Origin: Ceratodon purpureus
Lineage: Eukaryota; Streptophyta; Bryopsida; Pseudoditrichales; Ditrichaceae
Reading direction: 5' to 3'
NCBI GenBank assembly: GCA_014871385.1
Contig: CM026428.1
Span: forward strand, 10,508,583-10,572,582
DNA length: 64,000 nucleotides
The notes under the pieces were generated by a model. The model had not been told where the DNA came from. It worked only from the letters and a program-made list of their open reading frames with translations, and did not search any database. Positions 44,984 through 55,756 of this stretch are shown here, piece by piece. Position 1 is the stretch's first letter. Every line of letters starts with the position of its first letter. The translations under genes were made by a program, and so were the position numbers.

Positions 44984-47900
44984 CTACTTCTTCGCCAAGG
45001 GGTGACGCAAGATTCCACTCTCTAGGAGAAGCTTGACCTCGTTGAAGCTAAAGGTAGGCGCATGGATGAAAAGCTCGGCTTCGGGATCACGGTTGCAGAC
45101 CTTCAAGAGTATGTAGTAAAGGTGCTTACAATACGTGAACTGAGTCCTGCCTTTGAACGTAGTCATCGTCTTCTTGAATGCTGGGCAAGTGCAACCAGGG
45201 TAAGAACTGATGGTAATCTGGTAACGTGTGATGTGAGGAGCGACGCCCGAATCCAGCCCAATGATGCAACCGTGGCCCGGCTCAGGTATCATGGTGACGG
45301 AACGGAGGCGCGCTTTGAGAGACTCGGAGGAGCCCATGGATAGTCGCTGCGCCGGATTGGGACGAGTGGCAGTGCGCTTCACCATCTTGCCGTCTCTCTT
45401 GCCTGGGTAGCGGTCAGCGTCTGCAGGGACTGGCACAGAGTTGAGATTCGCAGGGGGCGGGGCAGAGGAGAAGAGGCGTCTTGGGGAGACCGGCTTTTTA
45501 GGCGGAAGTTGAAAGCCTGCTGCTTCGAGGGCAAGAATCTCAGTCAGTTTTAGATTAGTACCTAGTTTCACTGGCCAGACCTCTGGAATGGAGGGGAATT
45601 CCTGGTCCTTTGAGTAGTGCGCTACCCACTTCCGCTTAGAGCCTTTCACGCAGCGCTCAATATCGTCGGAGCAGAAGAAGAACTCTGTCTTCTCAACAGT
45701 GTTCCTGCGATAGTTAGTCCAGAGCCCAGTGTAGGTCGGTGCAGCTGTGCAATGGGGCCCCCTCACGATTCTCTCAGTGCACTTCTTCTTCGTTTCAGCT
45801 CTCTGGGCCCAGCAGCACTTTGCAGAAAGTTTGTGAAGTCTCGAGATGTGCCACTCCTTCACGTCCACCTTGGTTTCTTCAACCGCGTTGACATGGCGAA
45901 TGCCGCTCTTGTTCAGAGGTGAAGGTACAGGGGAATCAGCATTCTGGGTAGGAGGTTGGGTACATTGTACCTCGGTGTCGTGTTCGGAGTCGTCTTCCAC
46001 AATGACTGGCATCTGCATAGGGCGAGCCCTGACGGCACGTCTTGGGCCTCTTGGGCGTGAGAAGTTTGTCTTGTCCGGGCGATGAGACTCCTCGTCAGCT
46101 CCGATGGGGACGTCGGCTTTTCGCTTCTGTGAACCGAAGACTTCCGCTCCAGGCATGATAGGCTGACGGGTGCAGAACTCATCCGCGCCTGGCATATCGA
46201 GCATGGGCTTATCAAGCAGTGTAGGATTTCCCCATTTCTTCGCGTTGCGTTCAGCCATCCGGAGTCTGAGTTCCTTTTTGGACGGTCCTGTTCCGCCGAC
46301 GTCACCTTTGAGGAATTGGTAGTAGTTAACAACTTGAAGAAAAGCCCGAACGAAATCGTCCACGGTAGCAACGTAGAGGTCGTTCCCGTTGTTTCCAGAA
46401 GCCTGGAGCCACTTGTTGTGAACTGTTTCGGCGAGGTTACAGGTGGGCATCTCTGTGAGTTCTTCTTCCGTGAATTTCTGCAATTTTGACAGTAGGTGCC
46501 ATTAGATTCACGGATTAGAGTTTTGTAGGTTAGTGCTAGGAAACCAATATGAAAAACATCAAAACAGAGTTCAGAGATAATACCTCGGTCATGAATCCCC
46601 CCCATTGGCGGAAGCGGTGGTGCCAGAATGACAGCCACTGATCGAGTTTGATGAGCCCGCTTTCGCCAACGACCCCGGTGGATGCCCACCATGCTCGCAA
46701 CGCGTGGTACAGAGTTTCCGCCTCTGCCATGCTGGTCGCATTCTTGTACTGAGTGCACATCTTCTTGTGCTGTTCCCAGAGTTCTTCGGGGAAGTGCTTC
46801 TGCGTATACGCCACCATGTTCTGAGTCCAGTGGAACAAGCACGACCTCTCCCGGTCCTCCATTGGGTCCTCTTTGTTGCCATTGCCGTAAAGGATTCGCA
46901 CTGCATTCCAATTCGCCTGTGCGTTATCCGCCATGAACCCCTTGAAGTTCGGCGCTGCAACGCCATTGATCTCCATGACCAGGTTCAGGTTTTTCCAGAA
47001 GACGAGCTGGGCGTCCGTGTCCTCGGACTGCATGTCGCAAGTGGCGATTGTCATCACGCGGCAGTAGGTGGCGTCGTACACATGGCACGCCATGGTCGAC
47101 CAGTCTTTGACGCGTTTTACATGGTCGAACATGATCCATGCGTTCTCCAAGTCGCCACCAGCTTGCATTCGGCTGACCAAGTCGACACCACTTCCCGGCC
47201 CAACCTCCGACATCTTGAAGAGGAAGACTTTGTCACGCATCGATCCCTGACCAGGAAACCTATTTTCCTGGACATACGCCCAGAGACTGTTACCACGGAG
47301 CTTGGTGATACCGTCCATGATTCCGTACCTTTTGAATCTTTTGAAGGTGGCGACTTTGTTGCGGATGTTCGGCGATGCCATATCTTTGCATCGATCCAGA
47401 ACAGGAACCAGCTCCTCCATCGTCAGCTTCCTCGGTGGTGCATCCTCGGGCTGTAGAAGGTAGCTGCCGATGAGGAGTTTGCTCGCCTCCAGGACAACGG
47501 CGCTCTTTGTTGCTTTGTTGTTCATCTCTACCTGCTCTTCTATTAAGCTACTAATCTCTGCTTTAGAGTCTCTGTAGTCTCCTACTTTCACTGGATGATC
47601 ATGTGTTCCTATGTGAATACAAGCTCTAGTCTGATTCGGTTTGCCCACAACGTAATAAATCTTAGCCTCGCATGTAGCTACACATGATGGAGGTTCTTTA
47701 CATACCTTGCACACTAGCGTGGAGTCAGATGGAGGAGGCTGGTCCATGACAAAAGCTTGCAGGGTACAGCCTTCGAACTCAGTCTCGTTGACCTCGAAGA
47801 TCTTGGGAACACGCTTCAGGAAGTCACAATCCTCGTTCGTGCAACGCAGCCATCCGACGCAGGTGGAACTTCGAAAAGAGAGTCCGAAGTCGTTTTTGAT

Positions 47901-48665
47901 GTTTGTTGTGATGGTCTTGGTCCACAAGTGTCCGTCGTATCGTTTGTCCATTCCCTGCATAGACTTGGCGGCGAGCTTAGAGGAACCTGCAGCAGCTGGG
48001 GGCAACTCAAAAAGAACCGGACCATCAAACTTCGCAGGCAAGTACTCTACTCTCTCGTGTCTAATAGTGGAATAGTCTATCTTCTTCAAAATGTTTTTGG
48101 ACCCACGCGTCTTAGCAATCTCTTTAAGGAGCGGAACAATGCTAACTGTGACCTGGGACAATGGAGGAGAGACATTGGAAGGAGGAGCATCTGCATGGAT
48201 CTTAGGCACCAACTTCACGGGACTGACTTCGTCATCAGAAGAGAGAGAAATGACTGTCGGAGGAGGAGGTTTTTCTACATCTGAAGTCTCAGTACCAGGC
48301 TCGACTTTGACCTTGACATCACGAGGTAAGGGAGTCTGAATTGTGCAAGTAGAAGAGCGACGGGGGGTTAGTATCTCAGTGGATGCAGCCATCAGAGAAT
48401 CAGTAAGACCGTAGACTCTATAGGATCCAGGGAGGAGTCGCCACTGCAACATATTATTCTCATCTCTCATTGAAGGTTGCCCGAGGGTGTGGGTAACCTC
48501 GGCAGTAACGTCATCAAAGATCTCCTCCTCTATACTGATGGAATCCTCACGAAAATGGAATCTGAGACTGAGGCGAAGAGAGGAGACTGTAGCAAGACCA
48601 TCGTCATCTACACGAAACCTAAGAGGGATGCCCATGCCTTGGGCGTACAGGCAGACCATTCCCAT
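44984..48665 (-). CDS. Mutator-like (MULE-type) transposase with SWIM zinc finger
   Basis: Exon 1 48665-46584 and exon 2 46477-44984 join in phase 0 (ACC GAG|GTATTA ... TTGCAG|AAA), giving 1,191 aa from the first ATG. In order: a Ser/Pro-rich N-terminus; a Cys-rich zone (CVGWLRCTNEDC, CKVCKEPPSC, CIHIGTHDHP) resembling the zinc-binding region before MULE cores; an RNase H-like core with VYDATYCRVMTIA, FMADNAQANWNAV and CLFHW as likely catalytic and structural blocks; and near the C-terminus a SWIM finger with CTC...YCKHLYYIL (C-X-C...C-X-H). It would cut and rejoin the element at its TIRs. No stop or frameshift was seen, so it may be functional. A KDZ-type transposase is the alternative to consider. 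Confidence 0.82.
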
Positions 48666-49287
48666 GTTTGCAGACGCAGAGACTAGAAGAGTGTGTGAAC
48701 TAGCGAAGCGATAACGAGAGAGCAAAGTGAGAGGAATGATTCATTGCTGTTGATCATTTTATTCAGGTTGGAATGCCCATGTTAACAGCTGGAGAATGAT
48801 TCATTCTGTTAGGTAACGAATGTACGATTTAAGAGAGACGGCGCTAACTAATTACAATGCCACTTTTTGCAGGTCTAAGTATATGAGGTCAGAATTTTAG
48901 AACTATACTTTATTAATTTGAATCGTGAAGAGGATTCTATTTGTTATGATGTATTATAATAGTAGAATGAGCCGTCTTTTATATTCTACATTTAAGACAA
49001 TGAATAAAAAAAGGAGCATGCATTGAAGTGCTTGATTCAAATCTTTTAATTTTTAGTGTGCTTGGATTTTTTCTTGGTAATTAAAGGATGATATTTTAAA
49101 TTGTACTTTAATTATAGAGTTGTTAATGGTACTCTTAATATAAAGACTGTAGAAAATGTTTAAGTGGTTAATATTTTATATGTATTTAGGGTTGTATTAA
49201 ATTAGTTGTGCGATATAGGTATTTAAGCAGGTAGGAAGTTCTCCAGAGAGCCTTTTTTTTGAGTGAGTCATTCTTTTGGTTAGACAC

Positions 49288-50263
49288 ATGAAGCAGAGTG
49301 GAGGTCCATCTCCCTCTACTTATGTCACTCCTAAACCTAGAAGAAAACCAGGTCGAACAGATTTTACGGATAGAAGAGCGAGGAAGAGGAGAGAGTCACG
49401 TAAGAAGGTATGTTTGAAAGTTGACCATTTGAATGCACCCGTTAAAGGGAGAGGAGCAGGACTGCCTGTAGCTTTGAAGTTCTCTAGCATTCGCAAAGTT
49501 ATTCTAGACTCAATAGAGGAGGAGAAGGAACAGTTCTTTGAGAGCAACGTAATCGGTAATCACGAGCAGGAAATGGAGGTACTTGGAAGTAGAGATGCAC
49601 GTGAGGCCATGACGGAAGAATTAGTCTTTAATTGTAGTCAAAGAGTAGAGTCTCCGCAACCTTCTATTTCATTCAATGAATTTTCGACAGGGGAGCCGGA
49701 TTCTCAATCAGATCTATATGTCGACTCCGAGCAGGTAAGCTTTTCTACACCGACTTGACTGCACTTCATTCGTTCAATTAATTAAGTGTTCTAAAGAGTA
49801 GAAGCAATACTAATTACAAAATGTATATTAATTTTGGGAATGTACCGAATGATCTGCCTTATCTCACGTAAATGCCGCGGAACTAAAATGGTTGAAAATT
49901 TCGTATAAATATTTGTAGAATAACCAGAGGATAAGGGTGTTGGGAAAGTCGAGTAGAGGTTCAGTGGGTGCCGAGCTCGACCATCTGCTGAAAATTGCGA
50001 GGAGGGCGAGGAGTGACATTCTGGGAGCAGGAGACGGAGGCGAGGCTATGGCTGCGAGGGAGGAGGAAGTGAGGGACATGCCGGTACAGGTGGACGGAGA
50101 GGAGGCCGCAAGGCAGGAGGAGGTCGGAGAAGAGATGGCGGCGGAGGAGGTCGGAGAAGAGATGGAGCAGCTCGAGCTTCCTATGGACTCGAATGAGGAG
50201 CAGGAGAGGACAGACGGGGACAACGGGGAGGAAGACCGCGAGGAGGAGGTACGGAGCTTGTGA
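49288..50263 (+). CDS. Unknown basic/acidic protein of the 18-kb element
   Basis: Exon 1 49288-49734 ends GAG CAG|GTAAGC; exon 2 49919-50263 begins after TTTGTAG; phase 0, 263 aa. The N-terminal 50 residues are strongly basic (PKPRRKPGRTD, RRARKRRESRKK), a plausible nuclear or DNA-binding tail. The C-terminal part is highly acidic, mostly Glu with Ala and Gly. No known domain. The layout, basic head and acidic tail, resembles chromatin-associated or viral-type accessory proteins, but that is only an impression. It is divergent from the transposase gene and lies just before the palindrome array. Confidence 0.55.
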
Positions 50264-50815
50264 CAGAACTTTATGTAGATCTTGAGTTATGAGTTGAGGC
50301 TGTACGGATCTTGGGTTACGAGTTGAGGCTGTACGGATCTCGTTGTACGGGTCGTTTGGGTTTGACTTGGAGTCAGTCCATGTTGATAGAATGCGTAATC
50401 AAGTGTTGGGTGATTATGGATTGGGGGTTTGCTTGTCTGGGTTTCTAAGGGTTTGCTTGGATTTCTCATGGCTTGCGAAGTTTAGTTGGTTGGGGGTTGG
50501 AGGTTGAGAGAGTGGGGGAAGAAGTGAGGAGTGAGATGAAGTGAGGAAGAGCTGATCCGCATGCACTGATGAAGAGGCATGTTGGATTAAATTGAGTTTT
50601 CGGTATTCGGGATTGCGTGCGGATTGGATGGGTGTTGGTGTGCTTGCCTGCCCTCATGCATTTCGGCTTCTGTGCAATGGAGAGCTGCTTGCCGCCGCGT
50701 AGAGAGCATGTTTGCTTGCTCTTGGATTTCTTGGAGCTTTTTGTTTGGGATTTAAAAGTGTTCCGGTCGTACTACAGTTGCTCAACATTGGGAATGGACT
50801 TGTGCCGATTCTGTG

Positions 50816-53800
50816 ACGAGTTGTGTGAATGGAATGCTTCGGTATTCACTTAACATGAATTAAATGTGAAGCTGCTTGAGAGCTTTCGGTTTTTTATTTG
50901 TTTTTTTTTTAATTTTCCAAATTTTAAAAACCGGCCCGCCTACTGTCGTGAACGACAGTAGGCCGCGACCTTGGTGTCATGTTTGGGGATTTTGATATTG
51001 CTTCTTTTTTTTTTTTAATTTTGTGAGGAGTTGTGTGAATGGAATGCTTCGGTATTCACTTAACATGAATTAAATGTGAAGCTGCTTGAGAGCTTTGGAG
51101 TTTTTATTTGTTTTTTTTTTAATTTTCCAAATTTTAAAAATCGGCCCGCCTACTGTCGTGCACGACAGTAGGCCGCGACCTTGGTGTCATGTTTGGGGAT
51201 TTTGATATTGCTTCTTTTTTTTTTTTAATTTTGTGACGAGTTGTGTGAATGGAATGCTTCGGTATTCACTTAACATGAATTAAATGTGAAGCTGCTTGAG
51301 AGCTTTCGGATTTTTATTTGTTTTTTTTTTAATTTTCCAAATTTTAAAAATCGGCCCGCCTACTGTCGTGAACGACAGTAGGCCGCGACCTTGGTGTCAT
51401 GTTTGGGGATTTTGATATTGCTTCTTTTTTTTTTTTAATTTTGTGAGGAGTTGTGTGAATGGAATGCTTCGGTATTCACTTAACATGAATTAAATGTGAA
51501 GCTGCTTGAGAGCTTTGGAGTTATTATTTGTTTTTTTTTAATTTTCCAAATTTTAAACACGGGCCCGCCTACTGTCGTGAACGACAGTAGGCCGCGACCT
51601 TGGTGTCATGTTTGGGGATTTTGATATTGCTTCTTTTTTTTTTTTAATTTTGTGAGGAGTTGTGTGAATGGAATGCTTCGGTATTCACTTAACATGAATT
51701 AAATGTGAAGCTGCTTGAGAGCTTTGGAGTTATTATTTGTTTTTTTTTAATTTTCCAAATTTTAAACACGGGCCCGCCTACTGTCGTGAACGACAGTAGG
51801 CCGCGACCTTGGTGTCATGTTTGGGGATTTTGATATTGCTTCTTTTTTTTTTTTAATTTTGTGAGGAGTTGTGTGAATGGAATGCTTCGGTATTCACTTA
51901 ACATGAATTAAATGTGAAGCTGCTTGAGAGCTTTGGAGTTTTTATTTGTTTTTTTTTTAATTTTCCAAATTTTAAACACCGGCCCGCCTACTGTCGTCAA
52001 CGACAGTAGGCCGCGACCTTGGTGTCATGTTTGGGGATTTTGATATTGCTTCTTTTTTTTTTTTAATTTTGTGAGGAGTTGTGTGAATGGAATGCTTCGG
52101 TATTCACTTAACATGAATTAAATGTGAAGCTGCTTGAGAGCTTTGGAGTTATTATTTGTTTTTTTTTAATTTTCCAAATTTTAAACACGGGCCCGCCTAC
52201 TGTCGTGAACGACAGTAGGCCGCGACCTTGGTGTCATGTTTGGGGATTTTGATATTGCTTCTTTTTTTTTTTTAATTTTGTGAGGAGTTGTGTGAATGGA
52301 ATGCTTCGGTATTCACTTAACATGAATTAAATGTGAAGCTGCTTGAGAGCTTTGGAGTTTTTATTTGTTTTTTTTTTAATTTTCCAAATTTTAAACACCG
52401 GCCCGCCTACTGTCGTCAACGACAGTAGGCCGCGACCTTGGTGTCATGTTTGGGGATTTTGATATTGCTTCTTTTTTTTTTTTAATTTTGTGAGGAGTTG
52501 TGTGAATGGAATGCTTCGGTATTCACTTAACATGAATTAAATGTGAAGCTGCTTGAGAGCTTTGGAGTTATTATTTGTTTTTTTTTAATTTTCCAAATTT
52601 TAAACACGGGCCCGCCTACTGTCGTGAACGACAGTAGGCCGCGACCTTGGTGTCATGTTTGGGGATTTTGATATTGCTTCTTTTTTTTTTTTTAATTTTG
52701 TGAGGAGTTGTGTGAATGGAATGCTTCGGTATTCACTTAACATGAATTAAATGTGAAGCTGCTTGAGAGCTTTGGAGTTTTTATTTGTTTTTTTTTTAAT
52801 TTTCCAAATTTTAAACACCGGCCCGCCTACTGTCGTCAACGACAGTAGGCCGGGAGGGTATGGACGGATTTGGGGATTTTATCGATTTATTTTTTATTCT
52901 CTTTATTCTTTGATTTTTGGTGTTATAAGAATTGCATTTTGCTCCCAAAATCTGAATATTCTTTACATTTTATTCAATTTTCAATGGTTTTATTATAATT
53001 TTTAATAGGAATGTCAAGCTTTTGAAGTTTTTTACATATTTGAATGATAATTTCAGTTTTTTAAATTTTTTGAAAAATTCTAGACCTACTGTCGTCAACG
53101 ACAGTAGGCCGAGGGAGGGGCATGGAGTTTGGGGATTTTTGAATTGTTTTTTTTTTAAATTTTTTTGGAGTTCTTTTGTGTAATAAAATAGCATGAAAGC
53201 TTAGAGAAAATTAATAGGAAATAAAAGCTTTTCAAGTTGTATACTTAGTTGAATGTTATTATTTTTTTTTTAAAATATTTTGAAATTCCCCAGACCTACT
53301 GTCGTCAACGACAGTAGGCCGAGGGAGGGGCATGGAGTTTGGGGATTTCTGAAGTGTTTTTGTTTTTAATTTTGTTGGAGTTATTTTGTGTGATAAAATA
53401 GCACGAAAGCTCAGAAAAAATTAAAAGGAAATGGAAGTTGTATACTTATTTAAATGATATTATTTTATTTTTAAATTTTTTTGAAAAACCCCAGACCTAC
53501 TGTCGTCAACGACAGTAGGCCGAGGGAGGGGCATGGACTTTTGGGATTTTTGAAGTGTTTTGTTTTTTAATTTTTTTGGAGTTCTTTTGTGTAATAAAAT
53601 AGCATGAAAGCTTAGAGAAAATTAATAGGAAATTAAAGCTTTTCAATTTGTATACTTCGTTGAATGTTATTATTTTTTTTAAAAATATTTTGAAAAACCC
53701 CAGACCTACTGTCGTCAACGACAGTAGGCCGAGGGAGGGGCATGGAGTTTGGGGATTTCTGATGTGTTTTTGTTTTTAATTTTGTTGGAGTTATTTTGTG

Positions 53801-54790
53801 TGAGAAGCTGCTTGAGAGCTTTCGGATTTTTATTTGTTTTTTTTTTAATTTTCCAAATTTTAAACACGGGCCCGCCTACTGTCGTGAACGACAGTAGGCC
53901 GCGACCTTGGTGTCATGTTTGGGGATTTTGATATTGCTTCTTTTTTTTTTTTAATTTTGTGAGGAGTTGTGTGAATGGAATGCTTCGGTATTCACTTAAC
54001 ATGAATTAAATGTGAAGCTGCTTGAGAGCTTTCGGATTTTTATTTGTTTTTTTTTTAATTTTCCAAATTTTAAACACGGGCCCGCCTACTGTCGTGAACG
54101 ACAGTAGGCCGCGACCTTGGTGTCATGTTTGGGGATTTTGATATTGCTTCTTTTTTTTTTTTAATTTTGTGAGGAGTTGTGTGAATGGAATGCTTCGGTA
54201 TTCACTTAACATGAATTAAATGTGAAGCTGCTTGAGAGCTTTGGAGTTTTTATTTGTTTTTTTTTTAATTTTCCAAATTTTAAACACGGGCCCGCCTACT
54301 GTCGTGAACGACAGTAGGCCGCGACCTTGGTGTCATGTTTGGGGATTTTGATATTGCTTCTTTTTTTTTTTTAATTTTGTGAGGAGTTGTGTGAATGGAA
54401 TGCTTCGGTATTCACTTAACATGAATTAAATGTGAAGCTGCTTGAGAGCTTTCGGATTTTTATTTGTTTTTTTTTTAATTTTCCAAATTTTAAAAATCGG
54501 CCCGCCTACTGTCGTGCACGACAGTAGGCCGCGACCTTGTTGTCATGTTTGGGGATTTTGATATTGCTTCTTTTTTTTTTTTAATTTTGTGAGGAGTTGT
54601 GTGAATGGAATGCTTCGGTATTCACTTAACATGAATTAAATGTGAAGCTGCTTGAGAGCTTTGGAGTTTTTATTTGTTTTTTTTTAATTTTCCAAATTTT
54701 AAACACGGGCCCGCCTACTGTCGTGAACGACAGTAGGCCGCGACCTTGGTGTCATGTTTGGGGATTTTGATATTGCTTCTTTTTTTTGAG
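50816..54790. repeat. Satellite-like array, about 209-bp unit, 19 conserved palindromes
   Basis: Unit about 209-210 bp, carrying GAATGCTTCGGTATTCACTT, T-runs, and a 24-base palindrome with arms CCTACTGTCGT and ACGACAGTAGG. Palindromes start at 50939, 51149, 51359, 51568, 51777, 51987, 52196, 52406, 52615, 52826, 53085, 53295, 53496, 53705, 53875, 54085, 54295, 54505 and 54714. Both arms are identical in all 19; only the central two bases vary (GA, CA or GC). Units 11-14 (53000-53790) have largely different flanks but keep the palindrome. It is not CRISPR: the long part of each unit is itself repeated. Confidence 0.95.
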
Positions 54791-54955
54791 TTCCTTTTTG
54801 TGTAAAGTCAATGCATGGTTGATAAAATAGTTTTAATTGAATGGTAAAAGTCTTGATGAGTGTTGATGAGTTCTTAAGGTTTTTTTGGGAGCTTCTCGAG
54901 GTTGTGGTTTGTTTCATTATAGTTGCTGTTTTTTCTAATAATTAAAAAATTGTTT

Positions 54956-55611
54956 ATGATTAAGGACTCTGATGGAGATCATCTAGGTAGCGAGCGTCAA
55001 GACCCGACTCCAGCAGAAACTGAGGTATTTCATTCAATTTTCAATTTATATTGTTTTCTTATGTGTTTGATTTTGAGTTCTATTCGCCTCAAACACATGT
55101 TCGTTTCCTTCATTTTAAAAAATTGAAGTTAATCCTCACTTCATTTCTGCTACTCTAGGTATCATCCGATGCTCCTGAGATGTCTGCTACTTCCCCCATT
55201 TCTGTGATCAATGTTTCCGATCTTTCGGATTCATTTGATCAGCCTTATTGTACCTGTGATGTAGCCAACCCTGTAGGTGTGGAAAGTGGACCTCTCGAGG
55301 TCCACTCTCCTCAATACATGCCTACCTCGCCAGTGTACATGCCTACCTCTCCAGTGTACATGCCTACATCCCCGGTGTATGAGCCAACCTCCCCGGGCTA
55401 TATGCCCACGTCTCCTGCACAGGGCTCCCCGCCGATGTCTCCACCCTCTCCTTCGTCGCCGATTAGAGTCAGGAGGCCAGCCCATGTGGTCTTTGCTCTG
55501 CCGGCTATTTTGCCGTGCCCTGTCCAACAGACCAGGCGATTTTGGAGGAGGCGCCGTCACTGGAACTGTAGACAGTCTAAGGAGTACTATAGTCGATCCT
55601 CACGTAGATAG
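54956..55611 (+). CDS. Protein with five RNA polymerase II CTD-like heptads
   Basis: Exon 1 54956-55024 (ATG ATT AAG ... ACT GAG|GTATTT) and exon 2 from 55159 (TACTCTAG|GTA) join in phase; the frame stops at 55611, giving 173 aa. Codons at 55315-55419 encode five heptads in a row: YMPTSPV three times, [14 protein letters not shown]. They follow the YSPTSPS pattern of the Rpb1 tail, with Met or Glu in place of Ser2. The C-terminus is Arg-rich. A protein with such repeats could be a target of CTD kinases or recruit CTD-binding factors; this is inference. It lies just upstream of the ParB/methyltransferase exons and could be their N-terminal exons, but I found no phase-matching donor. Confidence 0.6.
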
Positions 55612-55756
55612 TTTTATCAATCACAGATGATGATTGAGTTGTTAAAAGAGAGGTTACAGTATGAAGATATATTGTTACTTTCTTTTACATAATTGTCTAC
55701 TTTGCATGACCTTCTTCGATTGTGCTTGTTTTCCTAATTTGCGCACCTTCTCGCAG

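Noticed and set aside
46704..47456. Plus-strand 250-codon ORF
   Set aside because: Antisense shadow of the transposase exon, with no domain and no splice context.
50816..54790. CRISPR array
   Set aside because: The palindromes are regularly spaced, but the roughly 185-bp parts between them are themselves repeated, not unique spacers, and this is a plant nuclear locus.
55277..55630. 117-codon alternative frame across the CTD-heptad exon
   Set aside because: Its repeats (CLPLQCT type) are the frame-shifted image of the YMPTSPV heptads; the heptad frame has the upstream in-phase exon and the ordered consensus.
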